DNA of 64,000 bases from Paramacrobiotus metropolitanus (Eukaryota > Tardigrada > Eutardigrada > Parachela > Macrobiotidae), in the NCBI RefSeq assembly GCF_019649055.1, contig NW_026570298.1, positions 62,001-126,000 of the forward strand, in the 5' to 3' direction. Both the position numbers and the translations under genes were made by a program. The number at the start of each line of letters is the position of its first letter. Position 1 is the first letter of the stretch. Shown here in pieces: positions 24,643 to 37,600 of this stretch. Below the pieces are notes generated by a model. It was not told where the DNA came from, did no database searches, and saw only the letters and a program-made list of their open reading frames with translations.

Positions 24643-25931
24643 ATTGCTGTTACCATTCGGTTTTTTTGGAATATCAGGGAGGAAACCACTGACGGATTAA
24701 CTAAAAACTTCCTGACAATGACAAGCTAGTTATTTGCAACAAAAAACAAATTTATTTGTTCACCTGGTCAATTTGTCACCCGTCTGTCAATTTGTCAAAC
24801 TGTTTTCAAATTTTCATTCAGCCGATAAACTTCGCTCAGCTTTCTTCAAAAATTACGTCTCCAGATTCGTTTGACGTGTTTCTTGTTTTGAAGCGAAAAT
24901 CAGCTTGTTCTTTTTAGCAAAAGAGAATTTTGAAATCTGCTTAAAAACACAGGATGTTTCAAAGATATTGCTGTTACCATTCCGCTTTTTTTGGAACGTC
25001 AGGGAGGGTGCTAGTCATTTGCAACAAAAAACAAATTTATTAGTTCAACTTGTCAATTTGTAACCCGTCTGTCAATTTGTCAAACTCTTTTCAAATTGGC
25101 ATCCAACCTTTAAACTTCGCTCAGCCTTCTTCGAAAATTACGCCTAGATTCGTTTGACGTATTTGTTGTTTGGAAACAAAATCAGCTTGTTCTTTTTAGC
25201 AAAAGATGATTTTCAAATCTGTCTGTAAACATCCGGATGTTTCGAAGATATTACTGTTACCATTCGGTTTTTTTGGAATATCAGGGAGGAAACTTCTGAG
25301 GGATTAACTGAAAACTTCCTAACAATGACGAGCTAGTCACTTGCAACCAAAAACAAATTTATTTGTTTGTCTTGTCAATCTGTCGACCATCTGTCAATTT
25401 GTCAAACTCTTTTCAAATTGGCATCCAACTTATAAACTTCGCTCAGCTTTCTTCAAAAATTACGTCTAGAGATTCGTTTGACGTGTTTCTTTTTCGATTC
25501 GAAAATCAGCTAGTTCTTTTTAGCAAAAGATGACTTTGAAATCTGTCTGTAAACATCCGGATGTTTCGAATATATTGCTGTTACCATTCAGTTTTTTTGG
25601 AATATCAGGGAGGAAACCACTGACGGATTAACTAAAAACTTCCTGACAATGACAAGCTAGTTATTTGCAACAAAAACAAATTTATTTGTTCACCTGGTCA
25701 ATTTGTCACCCGTCTGTCAATTTGTCAAACTGTTTTCAAATTTTCATTCAGCCTATAAACTTCGCTCAGCTTTCTTCAAAAATTACGTCTCCAGATTCGT
25801 TTGACGTGTTTCTTGTTTTGAAGCGAAAATCAGGTTGTTCTTTTAGCAAAAGAGAATTTTGAAATCTGCTTAAAAACACAGGATGTTTCAAAGATACTGC
25901 TGTAACCATTCCGCTTTTTTTTGGAACGTCA

Positions 25932-28900
25932 GGAGGGTGCTAGTCATTTGCAACAAAAAAACAAATTTATTAGTTCAACTTGTCAATTTGTAACCCGTCT
26001 GTCAATTTGTCAAACTCTTTTCAAATTGGCATCCAACCTTTAAACTTCGCTCAGCCTTCTTCGAAAATTACGCCTAGATTCGTTTGACGTATTTGTTGTT
26101 TGGAAACAAAATCAGCTTGTTCTTTTAGCAAAAGATGATCTTCAAATCTGTCTGTAAACATCCGGATGTTTCGAAGATATTACTGTTACCATTCGGTTTT
26201 TTTTGGAATATCAGGGAGGAAACTTCTGAGGGATTAACTGAAAACTTCCTAACAATGACGAGCTAGTCACTTGCAACCAAAAACAAATTTATTTGTTTTT
26301 CTTGTCAATCTGTCGACCATCTGTCAATTTGTCAAACTCTTTTCAAATTGGCATCCAACTTATAAATTTCGCTCAGCTTTCTTCAAAAATTACGTCTAGA
26401 GATTCGTTTGACGTGTTTTTTTTTTCGATTCGAAAATCAGCTAGTTCTTTTTAGCAAAAGATGACTTTGAAATCTGTCTGTAAACATCCGGATGTTTCGA
26501 AGATATTGCTGTTACCATTCGGTTTTTTTGGAATATCAGGGAGGAAACCACTGACGGATTAACTAAAAACTTCCTGACAATGACAAGCTAGTTATTTGCA
26601 ACAAAAAACGAATTTACTTGTTCACCTTGTCAATTTGTCACCCGTCTGTCAATTTGTCAAACTCTTTTCAAAGTGGCAAGTAACCTATAAACTTCGCTCA
26701 GCTTTCTTCGAAGAGTACGTCACCAGATTCGTTTGACGTATTTCTTGTTTTGAAACGAAAATCAGTTTGATGTTTCAAGCAGAAAAGGATTTTGAAATCT
26801 GTCTGTAAACATCCGGATGTTTCGAAAATATTGCTGTTGCCATTCGGTTTTTTTGGAATATCAGGGAGGAAACCACTGACGGATTAACTAAAAATTTCCT
26901 GACAATGACAAGCTAGTTATTTGCAACAAAAAAACAAATTTATTTGTTCACCTGGTCAATTTGTCACCCGTCTGTCAATTTGTCAAACTGTTTTCAAATT
27001 TTCATTCAGCCTATAAACTTCGCTCAGCTTTCTTCAAAAATTACGTCTCCAGATTCGTTTGACGTGTTTCTTGTTTTGAAGCGAAAATCAGGTTGTTCTT
27101 TTTAGCAAAAGAGAATTTTGAAATCTGCTTAAAAACACAGGATGTTTCAAAGATACTGCTGTTACCATTCCCCTTTTTTTGGAACGTCAGGAGGGTGCTA
27201 GTCATTTGCAACAAAAAACAAATTTATTAGTTCAACTTGTCAATTTGTAACCCGTCTGTCAATTTGTCAAACTCTTTTCAAATTGGCATCCAACCTTTAA
27301 ACTTCGCTCAGCCTTCTTCGAAAATTACGCCTAGATTCGTTTGACGTATTTGTTGTTTGGAAACAAAATCAGCTTGTTCTTTTAGCAAAAGATTATCTTC
27401 AAATCTGTCTGTAAACATCCGGATGTTTCGAAGATATTACTGTTACCATTCGGTTTTTTTGGAATATCAGGGAGGAAACTTCTGAGGGATTAACTGAAAA
27501 CTTCCTAACAATGACGAGCTAGTCACTTGCAACCAAAAACAAATTTATTTGTTTGTCTTGTCAATCTGTCGACCATCTGTCAATTTGTCAAACTCTTTTC
27601 AAATTGGCATCCAACTTATAAATTTCGCTCAGCTTTCTTCAAAAATTACGTCTAGAGATTCGTTTGACGTGTTTCTTTTTTCGATTCGAAAATCAGCTAG
27701 TTCTTTTTAGCAAAAGATGACTTTGAATTCTGTCTGTAAACATCCGGATGTTTCGAAGATATTGCTGTTACCATTCGGTTTTTTTGGAATATCAGGGAGG
27801 AAACCACTGACGGATTAACTAAAAACTTCCTGACAATGACAAGCTAGTTATTTGCAACAAAAAAACGAATTTACTTGTTCACCTTGTCAATTTGTCACCC
27901 GTCTGTCAATTTGTCAAACTCTTTTCAAATTGGCAAGTAACCTATAAACTTCGCTCAGCTTTCTTCGAAGAGTACGTCACCAGATTCGTTTGACGTATTT
28001 CTTGTTTTGAAACGAAAATCAGTTTGATGTTTCAAGCAGAAAAGGATTTTGAAATCTGTCTGTAAACATCCGGATGTTTCGAAAATATTGCTGTTGCCAT
28101 TCGGTTTTTTTGGAATATCAGGGAGGAAACCACTGACGGATTAACTAAAAATTTCCTGACAATGACAAGCTAGTTATTTGCAACAAAAAACAAATTTATT
28201 TGTTCACCTGGTCAATTTGTCACCCGTCTGTCAATTTGTCAAACTGTTTTCAAATTTTCATTCAGCCTATAAACTTCGCTCAGCTTTCTTCAAAAATTAC
28301 GTCTCCAGATTCGTTTGACGTGTTTCTTGTTTTGAAGCGAAAATCAGCTTGTTCTTTTTAGCAAAAGAGAATTTTGAAATCTGCTTAAAAACACAGGATG
28401 TTTCAAAGATACTGCTGTTACCATTCCCCTTTTTTTGGAACGTCAGGGAGGGTGCTAGTCATTTGCAACAAAAAACAAATTTATTAGTTCAACTTGTCAA
28501 TTTGTAACCCGTCTGTCAATTTGTCAAACTCTTTTCAAATTGGCATCCAACCTTTAAACTTCGCTCAGCCTTCTTCGAAAATTACGCCTAGATTCGTTTG
28601 ACGTATTTGTTGTTTGGAAACAAAATCAGCTTGTTCTTTTAGCAAAAGATTATCTTCAAATCTGTCTGTAAACATCCGGATGTTTCGAAGATATTACTGT
28701 TACCATTCGGTTTTTTTTGGAATATCAGGGAGGAAACTTCTGAGGGATTAACTGAAAACTTCCTAACAATGACGAGCTAGTCACTTGCAACCAAAAACAA
28801 ATTTATTTGTTTGTCTTGTCAATCTGTCGACCATCTGTCAATTTGTCAAACTCTTTTCAAATTGGCATCCAACTTATAAATTTCGCTCAGCTTTCTTCAA

Positions 28901-31900
28901 AATTACGTCTAGAGATTCGTTTGACGTGTTTCTTTTTCGATTCGAAAATCAGCTAGTTCTTTTAGCAAACGATGACTTTGAATTCTGTCTGTAAACATCC
29001 GGATGTTTCGAAGATATTGCTGTTACCATTCGGTTTTTTTTGGAATATCAGGGAGGAAACCACTGACGGATTAACTAAAACTTCCTGACAATGACAAGCT
29101 AGTTATTTGCAACAAAAACGAATTTACTTGTTCACCTTGTCAATTTGTCACCCGTCTGTCAATTTGTCAAACTCTTTTCAAATTGGCAAGTAACCTATAA
29201 ACTTCGCTCAGCTTTCTTCGAAGAGTACGTCACCAGATTCGTTTGACGTATTTCTTGTTTTGAAACGAAAATCAGTTTGATGTTTCAAGCAGAAAAGGAT
29301 TTTGAAATCTGTCTGTAAACATCCGGATGTTTCGAAAATATTGCTGTTGCCATTCGGTTTTTTTGGAATATCAGGGAGGAAACCACTGACGGATTAACTA
29401 AAAATTTCCTGACAATGACAAGCTAGTTATTTGCAACAAAAAACAAATTTATTTGTTCACCTGGTCAATTTGTCACCCGTCTGTCAATTTGTCAAACTGT
29501 TTTCAAATTTTCATTCAGCCTATAAACTTCGCTCAGCTTTCTTCAAAAATTACGTCTCCAGATTCGTTTGACGTGTTTCTTGTTTTGAAGCGAAAATCAG
29601 CTTGTTCTTTTTAGCAAAAGAGAATTTTGAAATCTGCTTAAAAACACAGGATGTTTCAAAGATACTGCTGTTACCATTCCCCTTTTTTGGAACGTCAGGA
29701 GGGTGCTAGTCATTTGCAACAAAAAACAAATTTATTAGTTCAACTTGTCAATTTGTAACCCGTCTGTCAATTTGTCAAACTCTTTTCAAATTGGCATCCA
29801 ACCTTTAAACTTCGCTCAGCCTTCTTCGAAAATTACGCCTAGATTCGTTTGACGTATTTGTTGTTTGGAAACAAAATCAGCTTGTTCTTTTAGCAAAAGA
29901 TTATCTTCAAATCTGTCTGTAAACATCCGGATGTTTCGAAGATATTACTGTTACCATTCGGTTTTTTTGGAATATCAGGAGGAAACTTCTGAGGATTAAC
30001 TGAAAACTTCCTAACAATGACGAGCTAGTCACTTGCAACCAAAAACAAATTTATTTGTTTGTCTTGTCAATCTGTCGACCATCTGTCAATTTGTCAAACT
30101 CTTTTCAAATTGGCATCCAACTTATAAATTTCGCTCAGCTTTCTTCAAAAATTACGTCTAGAGATTCGTTTGACGTGTTTCTTTTTTCGATTCGAAAATC
30201 AGCTAGTTCTTTTTAGCAAACGATGACTTTGAATTCTGTCTGTAAACATCCGGATGTTTCGAAGATATTGCTGTTACCATTCGGTTTTTTTGGAATATCA
30301 GGGAGGAAACCACTGACGGATTAACTAAAAACTTCCTGACAATGACAAGCTAGTTATTTGCAACAAAAAACGAATTTACTTGTTCACCTTGTCAATTTGT
30401 CACCCGTCTGTCAATTTGTCAAACTCTTTTCAAATTGGCAAGTAACCTATAAACTTCGCTCAGCTTTCTTCGAAGAGTACGTCACCAGATTCGTTTGACG
30501 TATTTCTTGTTTTGAAACGAAAATCAGTTTGATGTTTCAAGCAGAAAAGGATTTTGAAATCTGTCTGTAAACATCCGGATGTTTCGAAAATATTGCTATT
30601 GCCATTCGGTTTTTTTGGAATATCAGGAGGAAACCACTGACGGATTAACTAAAAATTTCCTGACAATGACAAGCTAGTTATTTGCAACAAAAAAACAAAT
30701 TTATTTGTTCACCTGGTCAATTTGTCACCCGTCTGTCAATTTGTCAAACTGTTTTCAAATTTTCATTCAGCCTATAAACTTCGCTCAGCTTTCTTCAAAA
30801 ATTACGTCTCCAGATTCGTTTGACGTGTTTCTTGTTTTGAAGCGAAAATCAGCTTGTTCTTTTTAGCAAAAGAGAATTTTGAAATCTGCTTAAAAACACA
30901 GGATGTTTCAAAGATACTGCTGTTACCATTCCGCTTTTTTTGGAACGTCAGGGAGGGTGCTAGTCATTTGCAACAAAAAACAAATTTATTAGTTCAACTT
31001 GTCAATTTGTAACCCGTCTGTCAATTTGTCAAACTCTTTTCAAATTGGCATCCAACCTTTAAACTTCGCTCAGCCTTCTTCGAAAATTACGCCTAGATTC
31101 GTTTGACGTATTTGTTGTTTGGAAACAAAATCAGCTTGTTCTTTTTAGCAAAAGATTATCTTCAAATCTGTCTGTAAACATCCGGATGTTTCGAAGATAT
31201 TACTGTTACCATTCGGTTTTTTTGGAATATCAGGGAGGAAACTTCTGAGGGATTAACTGAAAACTTCCTAACAATGACGAGCTAGTCACTTGCAACCAAA
31301 AACAAATTTATTTGTTTTTCTTGTCAATCTGTCGACCATCTGTCAATTTGTCAAACTCTTTTCAAATTGGCATCCAACTTATAAATTTCGCTCAGCTTTC
31401 TTCAAAAATTACGTCTAGAGATTCGTTTGACGTGTTTCTTTTTTCGATTCGAAAATCAGCTAGTTCTTTTTAGCAAAAGATGACTTTGAAATCTGTCTGT
31501 AAACATCCGGATGTTTCGAAGATATTGCTGTTACCATTCGGTTTTTTTGGAATATCAGGGAGGAAACCACTGACGGATTAACTAAAACTTCCTGACAATG
31601 ACAAGCTAGTTATTTGCAACAAAAAACGAATTTACTTGTTCACCTTGTCAATTTGTCACCCGTCTGTCAATTTGTCAAACTCTTTTCAAAGTGGCAAGTA
31701 ACCTATAAACTTCGCTCAGCTTTCTTCGAAGAGTACGTCACCAGATTCGTTTGACGTATTTCTTGTTTTGAAACGAAAATCAGTTTGATGTTTCAAGCAG
31801 AAAAGGATTTTGAAATCTGTCTGTAAACATCCGGATGTTTCGAAAATATTGCTGTTGCCATTCGGTTTTTTTGGAATATCAGGAGGAAACCACTGACGGA

Positions 31901-33110
31901 TTAACTAAAAATTTCCTGACAATGACAAGCTAGTTATTTGCAACAAAAAACAAATTTATTTGTTCACCTGGTCAATTTGTCACCCGTCTGTCAATTTGTC
32001 AAACTGTTTTCAAATTTTCATTCAGCCTATAAACTTCGCTCAGCTTTTCTTCAAAAATTACGTCTCCAGATTCGTTTGACGTGTTTCTTGTTTTGAAGCG
32101 AAAATCAGGTTGTTCTTTTAGCAAAAGAGAATTTTGAAATCTGCTTAAAAACACAGGATGTTTCAAAGATACTGCTGTTACCATTCCCTTTTTTTGGAAC
32201 GTCAGGGAGGGTGCTAGTCATTTGCAACAAAAAAACAAATTTATTAGTTCAACTTGTCAATTTGTAACCCGTCTGTCAATTTGTCAAACTCTTTTCAAAT
32301 TGGCATCCAACCTTAAACTTCGCTCAGCCTTCTTCGAAAATTACGCCTAGATTCGTTTGACGTATTTGTTGTTTGGAAACAAAATCAGCTTGTTCTTTTT
32401 AGCAAAAGATTATCTTCAAATCTGTCTGTAAACATCCGGATGTTTCGAAGATATTACTGTTACCATTCGGTTTTTTTGGAATATCAGGAGGAAACTTCTG
32501 AGGGATTAACTGAAAACTTCCTAACAATGACGAGCTAGTCACTTGCAACCAAAACAAATTTATTTGTTTGTCTTGTCAATCTGTCGACCATCTGTCAATT
32601 TGTCAAACTCTTTTCAAATTGGCATCCAACTTATAAATTTCGCTCAGCTTTCTTCCAAAAATTACGTCTAGAGATTCGTTTGACGTGTTTCTTTTTTCGA
32701 TTCGAAAATCAGCTAGTTCTTTTTAGCAAAAGATGACTTTGAAATCTGTCTGTAAACATCCGGATGTTTCGAAGATATTGCTGTTACCATTCGGTTTTTT
32801 TGGAATATCAGGGAGGAAACCACTGACGGATTAACTAAAAATTTCCTGAAAATGACAAGCTAGTTATTTGCAACAAAAAACAAATTTATTTGTTCACCTG
32901 GTCAATTTGTCACCCGTCTGTCAATTTGTCAAACTCTTTTCAAATTGGCAAGTAACCTATAAACTTCGCTCAGCTTTCTTCAAAGAGTACGTCACCAGAT
33001 TCGTTTGACGTATTTCTTGTTTTGAAACGAAAATCGGTTTGATGTTACAAGCAGAAGAGGATTTTGAAATCTGCTTGTAAACACTGGATGTTTCGAAGAT
33101 ATTGCTGTTA
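25932..33110 (+). repeat. Four-monomer higher-order repeat, ~1,254 bp, in copy 1
   Basis: The deletion-type monomer (marker GAGGGTGCTAGTC) recurs near 25932, 27189, 28447, 29698, 30953 and 32205, that is every 1,251-1,258 bp. Each unit is three monomers of about 325 bp plus the shortened one of about 281 bp. The same array recurs in copy 2 at 36584, 37835, 39088, 40340, 41599 and 42849. Confidence 0.88.
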
Positions 33111-34690
33111 CCATTCCGCTTTTTTTCGGAATTTCAAGGAGGAAACTACTGAGGGATTAACTAAAAACTTCCTGACAATGACGAGCTAGTTATTTGCACA
33201 AAAAACGAATTTACTTGTTCACCTTGTCAATTTGTCACCCGTCTGTCAATTTGTCAAACTCTTTTCAAATTGGCAAGTAACCTATAAACTTCGCTCAGCT
33301 TTCTTCAAAGAGTGCGTCACCAGATTCGTTTGACGTATTTCTTGTTTTAAAACGAAAATCGGTTTGATGTTTCAAGCAGAAGAGGATTTTGAAATCTGCC
33401 TGTAAACATCCGGATGTTTCAAAAATATTGCTGTTGCCATTCGGTTTTTTTTGGAATATCAGGGAGGAAACTACTGACGGATTGACTAAAACTTCCTAAC
33501 AATGACGAGCTAGTTATTTGCAACAAAAAACGAATTTACTTGTTCACCTTGTCAATTTGTCACCCGTCTGTCAATTTGTCAAACTCTTTTCAAATTGGCA
33601 AGTAACCTATAAACTTCGCTCAGCTTTCTTCAAAGAGTACGTCACCAGATTCGTTTGACGTATTTCTTGTTTTGAAACGAAAATCGGTTTGATGTTACAA
33701 GCAGAAGAGGATTTTGAAATCTGCTTGTAAACACTGGATGTTTCGAAGATATTGCTCTAACCATTCCGCTTTTTTTCGGAATTTCAAGGAGAAACTACTG
33801 AGGATTAACTAAAAACTTCCTGGCAATGACGAGCTAGTTATTTGCACAAAAAACGAATTTACTTGTTCACCTGGTCAATTTGTCACCCGTCTGTCAATTT
33901 GTCAAACTCTTTTCAAATTGGCAAGTAACCTATAAACTTCGCTCAGCTTTCTTCAAAGAGTGCGTCACCAGATTCGTTTGACGTATTTCTTGTTTTAAAA
34001 CGAAAATCGGTTTGATGTTTCAAGCAGAAGAGGATTTTGAAATCTGCCTGTAAACATCCGGATGTTTCAAAAATATTGCTGTTGCCATTCGGTTTTTTTG
34101 GAATATCAGGGAGGAAACTACTGACGGATTGACTAAAAACTTCCTAACAATGACGAGCTAGTTATTTGCAACAAAAAACGAATTTACTTGTTCACCTTGT
34201 CAATTTGTCACCCGTCTGTCAATTTGTCAAACTCTTTTCAAATTGGCAAGTAACCTATAAACTTCGCTCAGCTTTCTTCAAAGAGTACGTCACCAGATTC
34301 GTTTGACGTATTTCTTGTTTTGAAACGAAAATCGGTTTGATGTTACAAGCAGAAGAGGATTTTGAAATCTGCTTGTAAACACTGGATGTTTCCAAAGATA
34401 TTGCTGTTACCATTCCGCTTTTTTTCGGAATATCAAGGAGGAAACTACTGAGGGGTTAACTAAAAACTTCCTGGCAATGACGAGCTAGTTATTTGCACAA
34501 AAAACGAATTTACTTGTTCACCTTGTCAATTTGTCACCCGTCTGTCAATTTGTCAAACTCTTTTCAAATTGGCAAGTAACCTATAAACTTCGCTCAGCTT
34601 TCTTCAAAGAGTGCGTCACCAGATTCGTTTGACGTGTTTCTTGTTTTAAAACGAAAATCGGTTTGATGTTTCAAGCAGAAGAGGATTTTG
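33000..34690 (+). repeat. Two-monomer higher-order repeat, ~649 bp
   Basis: The marker GATGTTACAAGCAGAAGAGG occurs at about 33041, 33691 and 34339, spacing 648-650 bp, so a dimer of two monomer subtypes repeats here. It is also present in copy 2 (near 43687, 44335 and 44984). Confidence 0.8.
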
Positions 34691-37600
34691 AAATCTGTCT
34701 GTAAACATCCGGATGTTTCAAAAATATTGCTGTTGCCATTCGGTTTTTTTGGAATAGCAGGGAGGAAATTACTGACGGATTGACTAAAAACTTCCTAACA
34801 ATGACGAACTAGTCATATGCAACAAATAACAAATTTATTTGTTCACCTTGTCGATTTGTCACCCGTCAGTCAAATTGTCAAACTCTTTTTAAATTGGCAT
34901 CCAACCTAGAAACTTCGCTCAGCTTTCTTCAAAAATTATTTCTCTAGATTCGTTTGACGTGTTTCCTGTTTTGAAGCAAAAATCAGTTTGTTCCTTTTAG
35001 CAAAAGATGATTTTGAGATCTGTCTGTAAACATCCGGATGTTTCGAAAGTATTGCTGTTGCCATTCGGTTTTTTTGGAATATCAGGGAGGAAACTACTGA
35101 CGGATTGACTAAAAACTTCCTAACAATGACGAGCTAGTCATCTGCAACAAAAAACAATTTATTTGTTCACCTGGTCAATTTGTCACCCGTCAGTCAAATT
35201 GTCAAACTCTTTTTAAATTGGCATCCAACCTAGAAACTTCGCTCAGCTTTCTTCAAAAATTACTTCTCTAGATTCGTTTGACGTGTTTCCTGTTTTGAAG
35301 CAAAAATCAGTTTGTTCCTTTTAGCAAAAGATGATTTTGAGATCTGTCTGTAAACATCCGGATGTTTCGAAGATATTGCAGTTACCATTCGGTTTTTTTT
35401 TGGAATATCAGAAAGGAAACTACTGACGGATTAACTAAAAACTTCCTAACAACAACGAGCGAGTCATTTGCAACAAATAACAATTTAATTTTTTTACCTT
35501 GTCGATTTGCCACTCGTCTGTCAATTCGTCGAACTCTTTTCAAATTGGCATCCAACCTATAAACTTCGCTCAGCCTTCTTCCAAAATTGCGTATCCAGAT
35601 TCGTTTGACGTGTTTCTTGTTTGGACACAAAATCAGCTTGCTCTTTTGCACAAAAGAAGATTCTGAAATCTGTCACTAAACATCCGGATGTTTCGAAAAT
35701 ATTGCTGTTGCCATTCGGTTATCTTGGAATATCAGGGAGGAAATTGGCATCCAACCTTTAAACTTCGCTCAGCCTTCTTCGAAAATTACGCCTAGATTCG
35801 TTTGACGTATTTGTTGTTTGGAAACAAAATCAGCTTGTTCTTTTTAGCAAAAGATGATTTTCAAATCTGTCTGTAAACATCCGGATGTTTCGAAGATATT
35901 ACTGTTACCATTCGGTTTTTTTGGAATATCAGGAGGAAACTTCTGAGGATTAACTGAAAACTTCCTAACAATGACGAGCTAGTCACTTGCAACCAAAAAC
36001 AAATTTATTTGTTTGTCTTGTCAATCTGTCGACCATCTGTCAATTTGTCAAACTCTTTTCAAATTGGCATCCAACTTATAAACTTCGCTCAGCTTTCTTC
36101 AAAAATTACGTCTAGAGATTCGTTTGACGTGTTTCTTTTTTCGATTCGAAAATCAGCTAGTTCTTTTTAGCAAAAGATGACTTTGAAATCTGTCTGTAAA
36201 CATCCGGATGTTTCGAAGATATTGCTGTTACCATTCAGTTTTTTTGGAATATCAGGGAGGAAACCACTGACGGATTAACTAAAAACTTCCTGACAATGAC
36301 AAGCTAGTTATTTGCAACAAAAAACAAATTTATTTGTTCACCTGGTCAATTTGTCACCCGTCTGTCAATTTGTCAAACTGTTTTCAAATTTTCATTCAGC
36401 CTATAAACTTCGCTCAGCTTTCTTCAAAAATTACGTCTCCAGATTCGTTTGACGTGTTTCTTGTTTTGAAGCGAAAATCAGGTTGTTCTTTTTAGCAAAA
36501 GAGAATTTTGAAATCTGCTTAAAAACACAGGATGTTTCAAAGATACTGCTGTAACCATTCCGCTTTTTTTGGAACGTCAGGGAGGGTGCTAGTCATTTGC
36601 AACAAAAAACAAATTTATTAGTTCAACTTGTCAATTTGTAACCCGTCTGTCAATTTGTCAAACTCTTTTCAAATTGGCATCCAACCTTTAAACTTCGCTC
36701 AGCCTTCTTCGAAAATTACGCCTAGATTCGTTTGACGTATTTGTTGTTTGGAAACAAAATCAGCTTGTTCTTTTTAGCAAAAGATGATCTTCAAATCTGT
36801 CTGTAAACATCCGGATGTTTCGAAGATATTACTGTTACCATTCGGTTTTTTTGGAATATCAGGGAGGAAACTTCTGAGGGATTAACTGAAAACTTCCTAA
36901 CAATGACGAGCTAGTCACTTGCAACCAAAAACAAATTTATTTGTTTTTCTTGTCAATCTGTCGACCATCTGTCAATTTGTCAAACTCTTTTCAAATTGGC
37001 ATCCAACTTATAAATTTCGCTCAGCTTTCTTCAAAAATTACGTCTAGAGATTCGTTTGACGTGTTTTTTTTTCGATTCGAAAATCAGCTAGTTCTTTTAG
37101 CAAAAGATGACTTTGAAATCTGTCTGTAAACATCCGGATGTTTCGAAGATATTGCTGTTACCATTCGGTTTTTTTGGAATATCAGGGAGGAAACCACTGA
37201 CGGATTAACTAAAAACTTCCTGACAATGACAAGCTAGTTATTTGCAACAAAAAACGAATTTACTTGTTCACCTTGTCAATTTGTCACCCGTCTGTCAATT
37301 TGTCAAACTCTTTTCAAAGTGGCAAGTAACCTATAAACTTCGCTCAGCTTTCTTCGAAGAGTACGTCACCAGATTCGTTTGACGTATTTCTTGTTTTGAA
37401 ACGAAAATCAGTTTGATGTTTCAAGCAGAAAAGGATTTTGAAATCTGTCTGTAAACATCCGGATGTTTCGAAAATATTGCTGTTGCCATTCGGTTTTTTT
37501 GGAATATCAGGAGGAAACCACTGACGGATTAACTAAAAATTTCCTGACAATGACAAGCTAGTTATTTGCAACAAAAACAAATTTATTTGTTCACCTGGTC

